The translations under genes and the position numbers were made by a program. From positions 62,001 through 126,000 of the forward strand of contig JAHBXR010000017.1 in the NCBI GenBank assembly GCA_019636335.1: 64,000 nucleotides of DNA, written 5' to 3'. The DNA is from Pirellulales bacterium (GTDB taxonomy: Bacteria > Planctomycetota > Planctomycetia > Pirellulales > JAEUIK01). Below the pieces are notes generated by a model. The model was not told the origin of the DNA. It saw nothing but the letters and a program-made list of their open reading frames with translations, and ran no database searches. Each line of letters opens with the position of its first letter. Within the stretch, counting starts at the first letter, position 1. Shown one piece after another: positions 25,830 through 34,791 of this stretch.

Positions 25830-28353
25830 CCCCTCGACGTGGAATTTCCAAGCGAAAAGAAACGGTTTCGTGGTCGCTCAACGACGCCGTCAGCAATCCG
25901 CCGTGGGCGCGGGCAATCGATTCGCAGATCGTGAGTCCGAGTCCCAGCCCTTCTTCTTTCGTGGTATAAAACGGCTCGAAGACGCGTGCCAACTGGCTGG
26001 CGCCGACACCGTCGGTGGAGTTGGTGACCCGCAGCTCGAGCCGATCTTCGCGCGTCCAGCCGGCCACGATCTCGATGCGGCGTTCGGCCACCGGCAACGC
26101 CGAGGTGGCGCTGAGCGCGTTGCGCAACAGATTGAGAATCACCTGCTGAATCTGGATCGAATCGACGACGATCCACAGCGGACGTTCGACGAAACAGACG
26201 TGGAGCGCCACTTCGGCGGCCCGCAATTCGCGCTCGCAGAACTCGACCACTTCTTCGACAAGCCGGGCCACGTCGGCTTCGGCCCGCGCTGCCGGGGCGC
26301 GCTTCACGTAGCCGCGCAGATGCTTGATGATCGCGGCGCAGCGCGACGTGAGCCGCACGATCTGTTCCATGTCTTTCCGCAGGGGAACCGGGTCGAAACG
26401 CTCGGCGTTCAGCGAGGCGAGGCTCGTTTCCGCATAGTTGGCGATCGCCCCCAGCGGTTGGTTCAACTCGTGGGCGAGCCCCGAGGCCATCTCTCCCAGC
26501 GTGCTCAGGCGATTGACGTGCGCCAGTTGCCCTTCGAGCGACTGCATCCGCTCCTGTTGCAGCACGCGCTCGGTGATGTCGCGGGCATGGTTGATGATCT
26601 CACGCGTCTGACCTGTTTCGGGATCGATCACGGCGCGGCCGTGGCATTCGAGCCACAGGTAATGCCCGTCGCGATGGCGCGTGCGAAAGGTCACCCGGTA
26701 GGTTTCTCGACCGGCGCGCAGCGTCGACTCCAACTGGGCCAGATCGGCCGGGTGAATGTAGTCGTAGGGGGACAGGCCGAGGAATTCTTCCGGCGCATAG
26801 CCGAGCACGGTGGCGCAGGATGGCGAAACGAAGTTGATCGACATGTCCGGCGCATGGCGGCTGACAATATCGGTCGAATGCTCGGCCAGCAGGCGGTAGC
26901 GGGATTCACTCTCGCGGAGCGCCTCTTCGGCGCGCTTGCGATCGGTGATATCGGTCGAGATGCCCCCCACAGCCGAGACCTGGCCCGACTCGTCGCGCAG
27001 CGGAAACTTCACCGACAGGTACGTGTGGTGCTGGCCATCCTCTTGCGGCACGATTTCTTCGAACTCGAGCGGAGTGCCGGTCGTTTGGACGAGCAAGTCA
27101 TTTTGGCGTAGCGATTCGGCGATCGCCGGCGGAAAAATCTCCGCGTCGGTGCGACGGAGGACTTCTTCTTTCAAGATCCTGAAGATGTGTTCATAGCGGC
27201 GATTGATCATCAAATAGCGCCCCGTACGATCCTTCATGTAGACCACGGCGTTCGTGTTTTCGAGGATGCTCTGCAGGCGCTGCTCGCTGGTGTGCAGGGC
27301 CGAGGCGACACGGCGGCGTTCGTCGGCCTCGGCCATCAGTTGCCGATTGATTCCTTCGATCGCGGCGGTTCGCTCGTTGGCATTGCGCTCGAGTTCGGCT
27401 CGCGTCTGGAGCAGTGCCTCTTCGACGATCCGACGATCATCGGCGTCGAAGAGCAGCACGAAGACGTTCTTGAAGTCGATCTTGTGGCCGCTCTTGGGAG
27501 CGAAGAGGCGTACTGTGTAGCCCACGCGGTTGCCATCGAGGCGCACCGCATGAGTTCGCGCCTCGACGTAGGTGTGGCCTTCCCAGTAGGCCACGAGCCC
27601 GTCGAGGAAGGCGTCGGCGGCCATCTCGCGGAAACTGGCCAGCGCTTGTTGCATCAGTTGCGAGCGATCGACCGCGCCGAGCAACTCGAGCGATGCCTGG
27701 TTCACCTCGCGCACTTTGACGAGCGACATGGCATGCGCCACCTGGTCGCGATGCTCGGCCAGGTAAGCTCGCAGGTCGCTGACCCCCTGGGCGCGCAGGC
27801 CGACCGTCCAGCGGTGGACGTCGCTGTAGTCTTCGATCCAGGCCGAGACGGGCAGGTTGTAGAACAGGCTGCGGAAGCGGATGCGCGACAGACGCCGGTC
27901 GTTCTCGAGCGTCTTCTGCCGCGTGATGTCGACGATGCTCCCCAGCAGTCGTTGAGGGTGGCCGAACGTATCACGCTCGACGGCTGCCTGGGCATGGTAC
28001 CACCGCACCGATCCGTCATGTTGCCGTAGTCGGCAGCGTACGACAAACTCGGGGGCCGCCCCCTGCAGATGCGCGGCCAAAGCCGCCGAGACGAGCGGTC
28101 GATCGTCGGGATGCACGAGCCGCCAGTAGGCGTCGACGTGATCGGGGAGCTCCTGGGGAGAATACCCCAGCCGCCGATGTGGAGGCGGATCGACCGAGAG
28201 CCGTCCGGACGCGAAATCGTACTCCCAGAGGGCCGCCTTGGACGCTTCCGCCAGGCGCACAAAACGAACGTTCTCGGCCGGAGACAGGCTCGGCGAGCCA
28301 TGACCATTCGATGATTTCAACGCCGCACTGCGAGCGTTATCGCCAGTATCCAT
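25810..28353 (-). CDS. Multi-PAS sensor histidine kinase (FixL-like)
   Basis: An 847-residue cytoplasmic-looking kinase with no obvious membrane segment. PAS/PAC domains lie at about 30-150, a divergent one at about 165-305, then 365-480 and 485-605; a coiled-coil link (LLQTRAELERNANERTAAIEG…) sits at about 315-365. The dimerisation domain has the phospho-His in GLAHELNQPLGAIANYAE (about 630) and the ATPase domain has NLLRNALSA (N box), VFEPFYTTKEEGLGLGL and a final GG loop. The HELNQPLGA form is typical of the FixL/DctB kinase class. No haem-binding His could be assigned, so oxygen sensing is not claimed. It forms an operon with the FixJ-like regulator. Confidence 0.92.
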   Translation of the reverse strand: MDTGDNARSAALKSSNGHGSPSLSPAENVRFVRLAEASKAALWEYDFASGRLSVDPPPHRRLGYSPQELPDHVDAYWRLVHPDDRPLVSAALAAHLQGAAPEFVVRCRLRQHDGSVRWYHAQAAVERDTFGHPQRLLGSIVDITRQKTLENDRRLSRIRFRSLFYNLPVSAWIEDYSDVHRWTVGLRAQGVSDLRAYLAEHRDQVAHAMSLVKVREVNQASLELLGAVDRSQLMQQALASFREMAADAFLDGLVAYWEGHTYVEARTHAVRLDGNRVGYTVRLFAPKSGHKIDFKNVFVLLFDADDRRIVEEALLQTRAELERNANERTAAIEGINRQLMAEADERRRVASALHTSEQRLQSILENTNAVVYMKDRTGRYLMINRRYEHIFRILKEEVLRRTDAEIFPPAIAESLRQNDLLVQTTGTPLEFEEIVPQEDGQHHTYLSVKFPLRDESGQVSAVGGISTDITDRKRAEEALRESESRYRLLAEHSTDIVSRHAPDMSINFVSPSCATVLGYAPEEFLGLSPYDYIHPADLAQLESTLRAGRETYRVTFRTRHRDGHYLWLECHGRAVIDPETGQTREIINHARDITERVLQQERMQSLEGQLAHVNRLSTLGEMASGLAHELNQPLGAIANYAETSLASLNAERFDPVPLRKDMEQIVRLTSRCAAIIKHLRGYVKRAPAARAEADVARLVEEVVEFCERELRAAEVALHVCFVERPLWIVVDSIQIQQVILNLLRNALSATSALPVAERRIEIVAGWTREDRLELRVTNSTDGVGASQLARVFEPFYTTKEEGLGLGLTICESIARAHGGLLTASLSDHETVSFRLEIPRRGDDYVGR

Positions 28354-28546
28354 GCACGCCTATCGCTTGACAGGGGCCGGGAATGAGATGCGATCCACAC
28401 TCGCCACCGCTTGCAACGCGCCCGTGCGTCGCACGATTGGAACGATGCAACTACCCTGTCCCTTGTAGCTGGGCCAAGCGCATCTTGTTGCTGCTTGGGG
28501 ACCCGAACGGGACCAAATTCAAACGCCCGTTGGCCGCCGAATGCGA

Positions 28547-30544
28547 CTAGGCTGCGGTACGTGTCACAGGCGTTTGGTTATCGTCCCGACAGTCAATAAT
28601 TCCCCTTGGCAGGGAAATCGGACGCGGAATATTCCGCGTCGTTATGCGCGGCGTTCCAGGAAGCGTGCCGCCCAACTGACCTTGGGTAAGCACGTTCGAT
28701 AGCAACGGGCTATAGAAAGGATCGCCCGCTAGAATGACACCGTGATATCGGCGCAAAAAGCACTTCGTGTCAGCCGGATGGGGGTCCCACACGGCTCGCC
28801 CACGGCTGCGCGATTCGTGATGCACGAGGAGGGCGTGGGGGTCATGAAGAATACGGAAGCCCGCCATCTGCAGTCGCAGACAGAAATCGACATCGCCATA
28901 ACCGACAGCGATGTTCGTATCGAAGCCGCCAACGGCATGCCATGCTTCGTGGCTTACGAGTACGCAAGCTGCCGTGACGGCCGACACCTCGCGAGTTGCG
29001 ACCAGGCTTGGGGGGACAGCGGTTCGGCGGATACCCGACTCGTCGTGGAAGCTGGTTCCTAGATGATAGTGACCGGCCAGTCCGCGCATGCCTAGCACGA
29101 CGCCAGCATGTTGAATCGCCCCATCGGGATAGAGCAGCGTCGCCCCCACGGCGCCCACCTCGGGGCGTCCGGCCGTGGCCAACAAGTGATCGAGCCAGCC
29201 CGCCTCGGTGGCCTCGATGTCGTTATTTAGCAGTAAGTAATGCGAATAATCGCGTCCGGCCGCCGCGACTCCCTGATTCACCAGGCGCGAGAAATTGAAA
29301 TCGCCTGTGGCGCGTACCACATGATGCCGTTGCGCCAACCGTTCGAGATACGTTACCGCGTCCGGTTCCTGGGTAAGGTGATCCACGATCCAGAGGTCGG
29401 CACGCTCAAGAGCACCTGTCGCTTCCAGACTCTCGATGCATTGTTCGAGCAGTGGACGGGCGTCGCGGGTAGGAATCACAATTGCCACCCGGCGAGTGGG
29501 TATTTCCTTTATTGGCGCTGCCCCAACATCGAGCACCCCCAGATCGTGCCTGGCTTGAACTACGTCGGAGTGGCCCACGCAGGCAAGATGCCACCGCACG
29601 GCCCGCGCACGTTCATCAAGGTCCGGGGATGCCACGTTCCAATGCGCCACGAGCGCCGGCACGTGCATGATCCGATGTGCCCGTTCGAGGGCGTGCAACA
29701 ACAATTCGAACGAATCGCAGGCGAGAGCTCGCTGGAGCACGGCTGGGTCGAGCTGTTCGAGCACGCGGGCGCAAACAGCCGCGCCACCGGCAAAGTAGCC
29801 CGACGCGAGGAAATACTCGTACGAGTAGCCCGGCAAGGCCGCCACCTCGCGCACCTGCGAAACGCCGTCGGCGTCCGCTAGCAGATGGTCGCCATACACG
29901 ACGTCGGCGTGGCTCGTGGCGACACCTTCGGCGAGCTGGGCAAACGCCCCTGGCACGAACTCGAGAACGCGTTCGGCCAACAGCACGTAAAGCTCGCGCT
30001 GGATGGTGTCGCGAGCCAGGAGCAATGGCGCACTTTCGCCGACGGTCGTCAGACGAACGCGGGGGTCATAGGAGGCGAAGTGTGCCGCATAACGCTTGGC
30101 GCCAGTCTCGGCGCCGTCCGGCGCCAGGCACCACAGTTCCCAATGGGGATAGCCTTGCGCGTGGGCGCTTTCGAGCAGCCGGCGGCAGCCACGTTCGTCG
30201 AGCAATGCCAGCGAGACGACGATCCTCAGCAGTGGTGCATCGCCGGGCCATACTTCGCGAGTACGATCGGATCGCGCCGCGCGGCGTCGATAGCGCTGGT
30301 ACCAGGCGTTCGCATCGGTGCCCGACTGTCGCGCGATCGACTTGTAGAGCACGGCGCCCCAGATCGAGGCGATGCCTCCCTGGCGCACGATGAGCAGCGT
30401 GCGCGCGATGGTGGTCGACCACGCGGCCGGATTCCGTGCGAGCCAGGCGGTCCATTGGCAAAGAAAATGCAACACGGCGAACGCCGCGCGGAGAATCGTG
30501 CGGCGCGGGGCGAGCGTCTCGCGTCGTCGATGGTCGTGCGGCAT
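28547..30544 (-). CDS. GT2-family glycosyltransferase, rhamnan/O-antigen type
   Basis: A 665-residue protein. The N-terminal third has a hydrophobic stretch (about 20-60) and a degenerate GT-A-like segment (VYGDHLLADADG, about 195). The C-terminal GT2 domain (about 320-600) contains RVAIVIPTRDARPLLEQCIESL, the nucleotide-sugar DXD-like LLLNNDIEA, GAVGATLLYPDGAIQHAGVVLG and GYGDVDFCLRLQMAGFRILH. The same pattern occurs in the two GTs at 38-42 kb. The ATG at 30544 overlaps the stop codon of the upstream sulfotransferase gene by one base, so the pair is translationally coupled. Substrate unknown. Confidence 0.87.
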   Translation of the reverse strand: MPHDHRRRETLAPRRTILRAAFAVLHFLCQWTAWLARNPAAWSTTIARTLLIVRQGGIASIWGAVLYKSIARQSGTDANAWYQRYRRRAARSDRTREVWPGDAPLLRIVVSLALLDERGCRRLLESAHAQGYPHWELWCLAPDGAETGAKRYAAHFASYDPRVRLTTVGESAPLLLARDTIQRELYVLLAERVLEFVPGAFAQLAEGVATSHADVVYGDHLLADADGVSQVREVAALPGYSYEYFLASGYFAGGAAVCARVLEQLDPAVLQRALACDSFELLLHALERAHRIMHVPALVAHWNVASPDLDERARAVRWHLACVGHSDVVQARHDLGVLDVGAAPIKEIPTRRVAIVIPTRDARPLLEQCIESLEATGALERADLWIVDHLTQEPDAVTYLERLAQRHHVVRATGDFNFSRLVNQGVAAAGRDYSHYLLLNNDIEATEAGWLDHLLATAGRPEVGAVGATLLYPDGAIQHAGVVLGMRGLAGHYHLGTSFHDESGIRRTAVPPSLVATREVSAVTAACVLVSHEAWHAVGGFDTNIAVGYGDVDFCLRLQMAGFRILHDPHALLVHHESRSRGRAVWDPHPADTKCFLRRYHGVILAGDPFYSPLLSNVLTQGQLGGTLPGTPRITTRNIPRPISLPRGIIDCRDDNQTPVTRTAA

Positions 30545-32139
30545 TACTCGCGATCGACTCTCAGGTTTTGTCCTGCCGCCGGTCGCGAGGTCGGCCGCCC
30601 CGTGCCGTGCCCCTTGGGGGGGGGCACCTGGCCAGAGGTCCGGCCGGCCGCGTCGGCACTCGACCATCGCCGCATTCCCAGCCAGTTCAGCAAGCGGCGC
30701 ACGCGGGCCTTGGCGGCGCTGAGCATCCACCGCAGGCGGCTGCGACTCAGATCCGAGACGACGGTTTCGCACTGTGAAACGCGGTCGGCGCATTGATTCA
30801 GCAGTTTTTCGCAATCGGCCATACGCGCGCGGTACTCGGCCACCTTGCGCTCGTATTCGGCGATCCACAGCTCGCAGGCGGCCAGGCGGTGATCCTGCTT
30901 GGCGAGCCGCTTCGACATGTCCGACTCGACGCGTTGCTCGAACGATTTTGCCCAGGCCTCGGCCTGCGACAGACGGCCTTCGTGCAGGCTCCAGCGGTCG
31001 CCGTACTTGTTGATCATCTTCTCGAGCTGCAGATCGCGCGCGTCGTGACCGGTGAGACGTCCCTCGATCGTCTCGATTTGCTGCGTCATCGTCTTGACCG
31101 AGGCAATCAACTTGCCCGTGCGCTTCTCGACGACCGTCGACCAATCGTCGGTTTTCTTCTGCCAGCGCTCCATGTCTTCCCAACGGGCCCGGAGTTTGTC
31201 GAAGCCGCGGGCGATCGGCTGCGTCAGCGTGTGATGTGAGTTATGCGCGTCGGCCAGATAACGCAACTGCATCGAAAGTGTTTCGGTCGATTGTTCCAGG
31301 GCGCGGATGCGCTCGTGCGCGGCCGCCAATTCCGTCGAGCTGACAACCGGCATGCTGGTTACCGGTGTGGCGGAGACTGTCGGCAGTCGCTCGGTGGCGG
31401 CTGTTCCGCTGCGCGACGCGGCGCTCATCGCCTGATAGATGTCGTCCTGGTGGGCGCGGAACCAAAGATCCTGATAAACCGCGCGAATCCGCGTGTCTTC
31501 CGGCGTGTCGGCGTGGCGATGATGACGGTTGAACTCGTTGAACGATTCGACCGCCGCCTGATTGAACTCGAGCCCCAGACGACCGCAGGCATTGCGCAGC
31601 CAGGGTTCGATATGGCTCATCGACAGGTCGAAGTCGAACCAGACGACGTCCTGCTCTTGATCGAGAATCTTCAGCAGCCGCTCGTTGTAGGCGAGCCACA
31701 ACTCGAGTCCGCGCTCGAGGGGCCAGCCCTCGCGCTTGGCTAGGCTCTCCGCGACGCTGCGCGGGTGACGCAGGCAGGCCACGATGCGATACGAACCGAG
31801 CAGCGACTTCCAGAGCGGAAATGTCAGCACGGTGCGCGGGTCTTTCCAGCCCGACATGGGGGACGGCGCCAGGCTGCCGAGAAACTCGCGCATCTGCGCC
31901 ATGGCGGTTTCGTCGGGCTGGACCTGGGCGGGAGGATTGTCCCAGCTTCCACCAGAGGCCTGCAGCAGGGCGTCGTTGATTTCGACGGCAGGGCGGGCTT
32001 CCCACTTGCCCGCCATGTTCGACACGCTGGCCGTGTCGAGCACGTTGGACCCGAGGTCCATGCCACAGTGATTCAGCATGCGCGTGACACACGACGTGCC
32101 ACTGCGATGCATTCCCAGGACGACGATCGTCGTGCCCAT
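30544..32139 (-). CDS. Sulfotransferase-domain protein with long coiled-coil tail
   Basis: A 531-residue protein. The N-terminal ~230 residues are a PAPS-dependent sulfotransferase fold with the 5'-phosphosulfate loop VVLGMHRSGTSCVTRML (about 6-22) and a 3'-phosphate-binding segment IVACLRHPRSVAESLAKREG (about 115-135). Residues about 270-450 are strongly helical coiled coil with many Arg/Glu/Gln residues, and the tail is basic. Similar fusions of sulfotransferase and coiled coil are found with cell-surface glycan genes. ATG 32139 has AGGAGG five bases upstream. A C9 run (30616-30624 as G on the plus strand) lies near the 3' end. Likely role: sulfation of the exported glycan. Confidence 0.85.
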   Translation of the reverse strand: MGTTIVVLGMHRSGTSCVTRMLNHCGMDLGSNVLDTASVSNMAGKWEARPAVEINDALLQASGGSWDNPPAQVQPDETAMAQMREFLGSLAPSPMSGWKDPRTVLTFPLWKSLLGSYRIVACLRHPRSVAESLAKREGWPLERGLELWLAYNERLLKILDQEQDVVWFDFDLSMSHIEPWLRNACGRLGLEFNQAAVESFNEFNRHHRHADTPEDTRIRAVYQDLWFRAHQDDIYQAMSAASRSGTAATERLPTVSATPVTSMPVVSSTELAAAHERIRALEQSTETLSMQLRYLADAHNSHHTLTQPIARGFDKLRARWEDMERWQKKTDDWSTVVEKRTGKLIASVKTMTQQIETIEGRLTGHDARDLQLEKMINKYGDRWSLHEGRLSQAEAWAKSFEQRVESDMSKRLAKQDHRLAACELWIAEYERKVAEYRARMADCEKLLNQCADRVSQCETVVSDLSRSRLRWMLSAAKARVRRLLNWLGMRRWSSADAAGRTSGQVPPPKGHGTGRPTSRPAAGQNLRVDRE

Positions 32140-32188
32140 GCGGTCCTCCTGACCTGCTGGCGTACCATCCCAAGCGAGCGCAACTTCC

Positions 32189-32271
32189 CCAGCGGCGTGA
32201 GGTTGTACCGCTGGTGGCGAAGGTGGTCAACAGCACTTGATCTTGACACCTGGGGAGCCGGTTTCTACAAG
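32189..32271 (+). promoter_or_regulatory. Divergent control region of the glycan locus: operator-like repeat and rightward promoter
   Basis: TTGACA (32243-32248), a 17-base spacer and TACAAG (32266-32271) form a good sigma70-type promoter reading into the ABC-exporter operon, which starts at 32378. Upstream, a perfect inverted repeat, CCAGCGG (32189-32195) and CCGCTGG (32208-32214), lies between this promoter and the leftward sulfotransferase start, where a regulator could control both arms. Confidence 0.45.
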
Positions 32272-32377
32272 TTCGCGGCTCGCCAACCACCCGACGACTG
32301 CGCTCATTTCGCGCTTGCGTGCCGGAGGGGATGGCCGCGTCTGAGTTTTGCTACTGTCCGGAGGTGCGCAAAGCACG

Positions 32378-33265
32378 ATGTCATCGGTCGAATCCACATC
32401 GCTCGCGCGGCAGGTTGGCTCGCGGCTCGTTCAACTCGGGGCGGGACGGATGTTTCCCATCATGCCCTGGGCGATCGCGCGGCATTTCTACGCGCGGGGA
32501 AATCTCGTCCGCCAGATGCTGCGGCGCGAGATCCTGGGACGCTACGAGGGCTCGTTTCTGGGGCTCTTCTGGTGCGTGCTCAATCCGCTGCTGATGCTAG
32601 CAGTCTATACCTTCATCTTCTCGGTGGTGTTCCAGCGCACCTGGGGCGTCGATCCGAACGAAACTGTCGGTTCATACGCCGTGGTGCTCTACGCCGGGCT
32701 GGTCGTTTTCTACATCTTCGCCGAGGTGGCCACACCCGCTCCGTCGATCGTCACGTCGAATCCGAATCTCGTGACGAAGGTAGTGTTTCCGCTCGAGATT
32801 CTGCCGCTCGTGCGGACCCTGGCCGCGTTGGTGCGGGCGCTGCCGAGTGTGGTGATCTTGTTCTTCTCGGTGTGGATCGTGCAGGGATACGTCCCCTGGA
32901 CGTTCGTCCTGTTCCCGTTGGTCGTCGTGCCGATGGCGCTGCTCACCCTGGGCGTGGCGTACTTTCTCGCCTTCCTGGGGGTCTTCGTGCGGGACGTGGC
33001 GCATTCGATGGGCATGATCATTCGAATCGTCTTTTACCTGTCGCCGGTGTTCTACCCGATCTCGATCGTGCCGGAGCGTCTGCGCTCCTGGCTGTGGCTG
33101 CACCCGATTGCCCGCATCGTCGAGGACTCGCGTTCGGTCACGGTCTTCGGCCAGTTGCCTGACTGGGGCGGCTTGGCGGTGGCGACACTATTGTCCGCGC
33201 TGATCGCGTGGCTGGGTTATGTCGTGTTCATGAGTTTCAAGCATGCCTTTGCCGACGTCATCTGA
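32378..33265 (+). CDS. ABC-2 type transport permease of a polysaccharide exporter (Wzm/TagG-like)
   Basis: A 295-residue inner-membrane permease with six hydrophobic segments: VLNPLLMLAVYTFIFSVVF, VVLYAGLVVFYIFAEVAT, LVRALPSVVILFFSVWIV, FVLFPLVVVPMALLTLGVAYFL, IIRIVFYLSPVFYPISI and VATLLSALIAWLGYVVFMSF. It has the ABC-2 signature around REILGRYEGSFLGLFW. Wzm exports undecaprenyl-linked glycans together with its ATPase. ATG 32378 is preferred, with GGAGGT (32360-32365) upstream at a slightly long spacing. It overlaps the ATPase gene by 23 bases, as expected for subunits made in equal amounts. Confidence 0.93.
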   Translation: MSSVESTSLARQVGSRLVQLGAGRMFPIMPWAIARHFYARGNLVRQMLRREILGRYEGSFLGLFWCVLNPLLMLAVYTFIFSVVFQRTWGVDPNETVGSYAVVLYAGLVVFYIFAEVATPAPSIVTSNPNLVTKVVFPLEILPLVRTLAALVRALPSVVILFFSVWIVQGYVPWTFVLFPLVVVPMALLTLGVAYFLAFLGVFVRDVAHSMGMIIRIVFYLSPVFYPISIVPERLRSWLWLHPIARIVEDSRSVTVFGQLPDWGGLAVATLLSALIAWLGYVVFMSFKHAFADVI

Positions 33266-34631
33266 GCCCGTCATTCGGCTCGACAACATCTCGAAGATCT
33301 ATCGCCTGTATGAGCGACCGATCGATCGTCTCGCCGAGGCGGTCACGCTCGGTCGCCGGCAGCGGCACCGCCAGATCCGCGTTTTGTCGGGCGTGAACCT
33401 GTCCATCCACGCCGGCCACACGGTCGGCATCGTGGGGCGCAACGGGGCGGGCAAGAGCACGCTGCTGCGGATCGTGGCCGGCACCACCCGCCCGACCACC
33501 GGCAGGGTCTCGATCCGGGGAAGCGTCGCCGCGCTGCTGGAGCTCGGCTCGGGCTTCAATCCCGAGTTCACCGGCCGCGAGAATGTCTTTCTCAACGCGG
33601 GGATTCACGGGCTTTCGCACGAAGAAACCAAGGCCCGCTACCAGCAAATCGCCGAGTACAGTGAACTGGGCGAGTTTCTCGAACGCCCGGTCAAGACGTA
33701 CTCGAGCGGCATGGCGATGCGCCTGGCCTTCGCCACGGCGATTCACGTCGAGCGCGACGTGCTGATCGTCGACGAATCGCTTTCGGTCGGCGATGCCATG
33801 TTCGCGCGCAAGTGCATGGCCACGATCGAATCGCTCAAGCAGAACGGCGCGACCATTCTGTTCGTGTCGCATTCGCTCGAGACGGTCAAGGCCTTGTGCG
33901 ATCAGGCGGTGCTGCTCGAACAAGGAACGGTGATGGCCCAGGGCGAGCCGATCGACGTGCTCAACGAATACTCGCGTCTCATCGATGGCGTGGCGGGATC
34001 CTCTGCCCCTTTGCGACGAATCGCGCCTCGTGGAGCGAATACGGCCACGCCGCAGAAGCCCCGTCCCCGCGTGGTCGAGGAAGCGGCCCCCGCGCCACCG
34101 GCCGACCAGGTCGCCTTGCCACCGTCGTTGATGGTGCCGCTCGAACTCATGGACGTGGGCAAGGACGAATTCCCCTACGGCACGGGCGAGGCCGAGATCG
34201 ACAACGTGCGGATCGTCGACGATGAAGGTCGGCAGTCGCAAACGTGGCAGAGTGGCGACGCCGTCACGTTGAGCTACGACGTACGATTCGACGCCCCCGC
34301 GGCGACGCCCCACTACGGCATGTCGCTCACGCGGCTCGACGGCGTGCGCGTGTATGGCACGAATACGATGTATCGGGCCATTCCGGTCGTCGCGCGCGAG
34401 GCGGGAGAAACCGTGCGCGTCGAGTTCCGCTTGTCTCTGCGGCTAGTGGCGGGCAACTACTACCTCACGGTGGGCTGCGTCGACATCCGGCACGAAAAAC
34501 CGGTCTTTCTGCACCGCCGCCGCGATATGCTCGTGCTGCGGGTGCTGCCGGCCGGACATGCCACGGGCATCGTCGACCTGAATGCTAGCGTGCATGTCGA
34601 AGGGGTCACGCGCGTCCAGTCCGCGGCCTGA
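33243..34631 (+). CDS. ABC transporter ATPase of a polysaccharide exporter with Wzt-like C-terminal domain
   Basis: A 462-residue protein. The ATPase half (about 10-240) has Walker A GRNGAGKS (about 65), signature YSSGMAMRLAF, Walker B VLIVDESLSVGD and switch His in VSHSL. After a Pro-rich linker (about 265-300) comes a C-terminal beta-sandwich domain (about 305-455; DAVTLSYDVRFDAP, RVEFRLSLRLVAGNYYLTVG) like the Wzt domain that recognises the modified non-reducing end of the O-glycan before export. This implies that glycan length and end-cap, perhaps one added by the methyltransferases downstream, control export. It is translated from within the permease gene. Confidence 0.94.
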   Translation: MPLPTSSEPVIRLDNISKIYRLYERPIDRLAEAVTLGRRQRHRQIRVLSGVNLSIHAGHTVGIVGRNGAGKSTLLRIVAGTTRPTTGRVSIRGSVAALLELGSGFNPEFTGRENVFLNAGIHGLSHEETKARYQQIAEYSELGEFLERPVKTYSSGMAMRLAFATAIHVERDVLIVDESLSVGDAMFARKCMATIESLKQNGATILFVSHSLETVKALCDQAVLLEQGTVMAQGEPIDVLNEYSRLIDGVAGSSAPLRRIAPRGANTATPQKPRPRVVEEAAPAPPADQVALPPSLMVPLELMDVGKDEFPYGTGEAEIDNVRIVDDEGRQSQTWQSGDAVTLSYDVRFDAPAATPHYGMSLTRLDGVRVYGTNTMYRAIPVVAREAGETVRVEFRLSLRLVAGNYYLTVGCVDIRHEKPVFLHRRRDMLVLRVLPAGHATGIVDLNASVHVEGVTRVQSAA

Positions 34632-34791
34632 GCGATACTTCGCAGTTGCCAGAGTTTATCCAACTTCGCGCGGGTTCGATGCGGGGTCTCTCGTTCGGCA
34701 GTCGTCTTGACGCAGTTTGCCAAACGAACCATACTCCCGCCCCGCCGACCGCATCAGACTACGCCGGCACAGGTCATGGAGGACCGATCTC

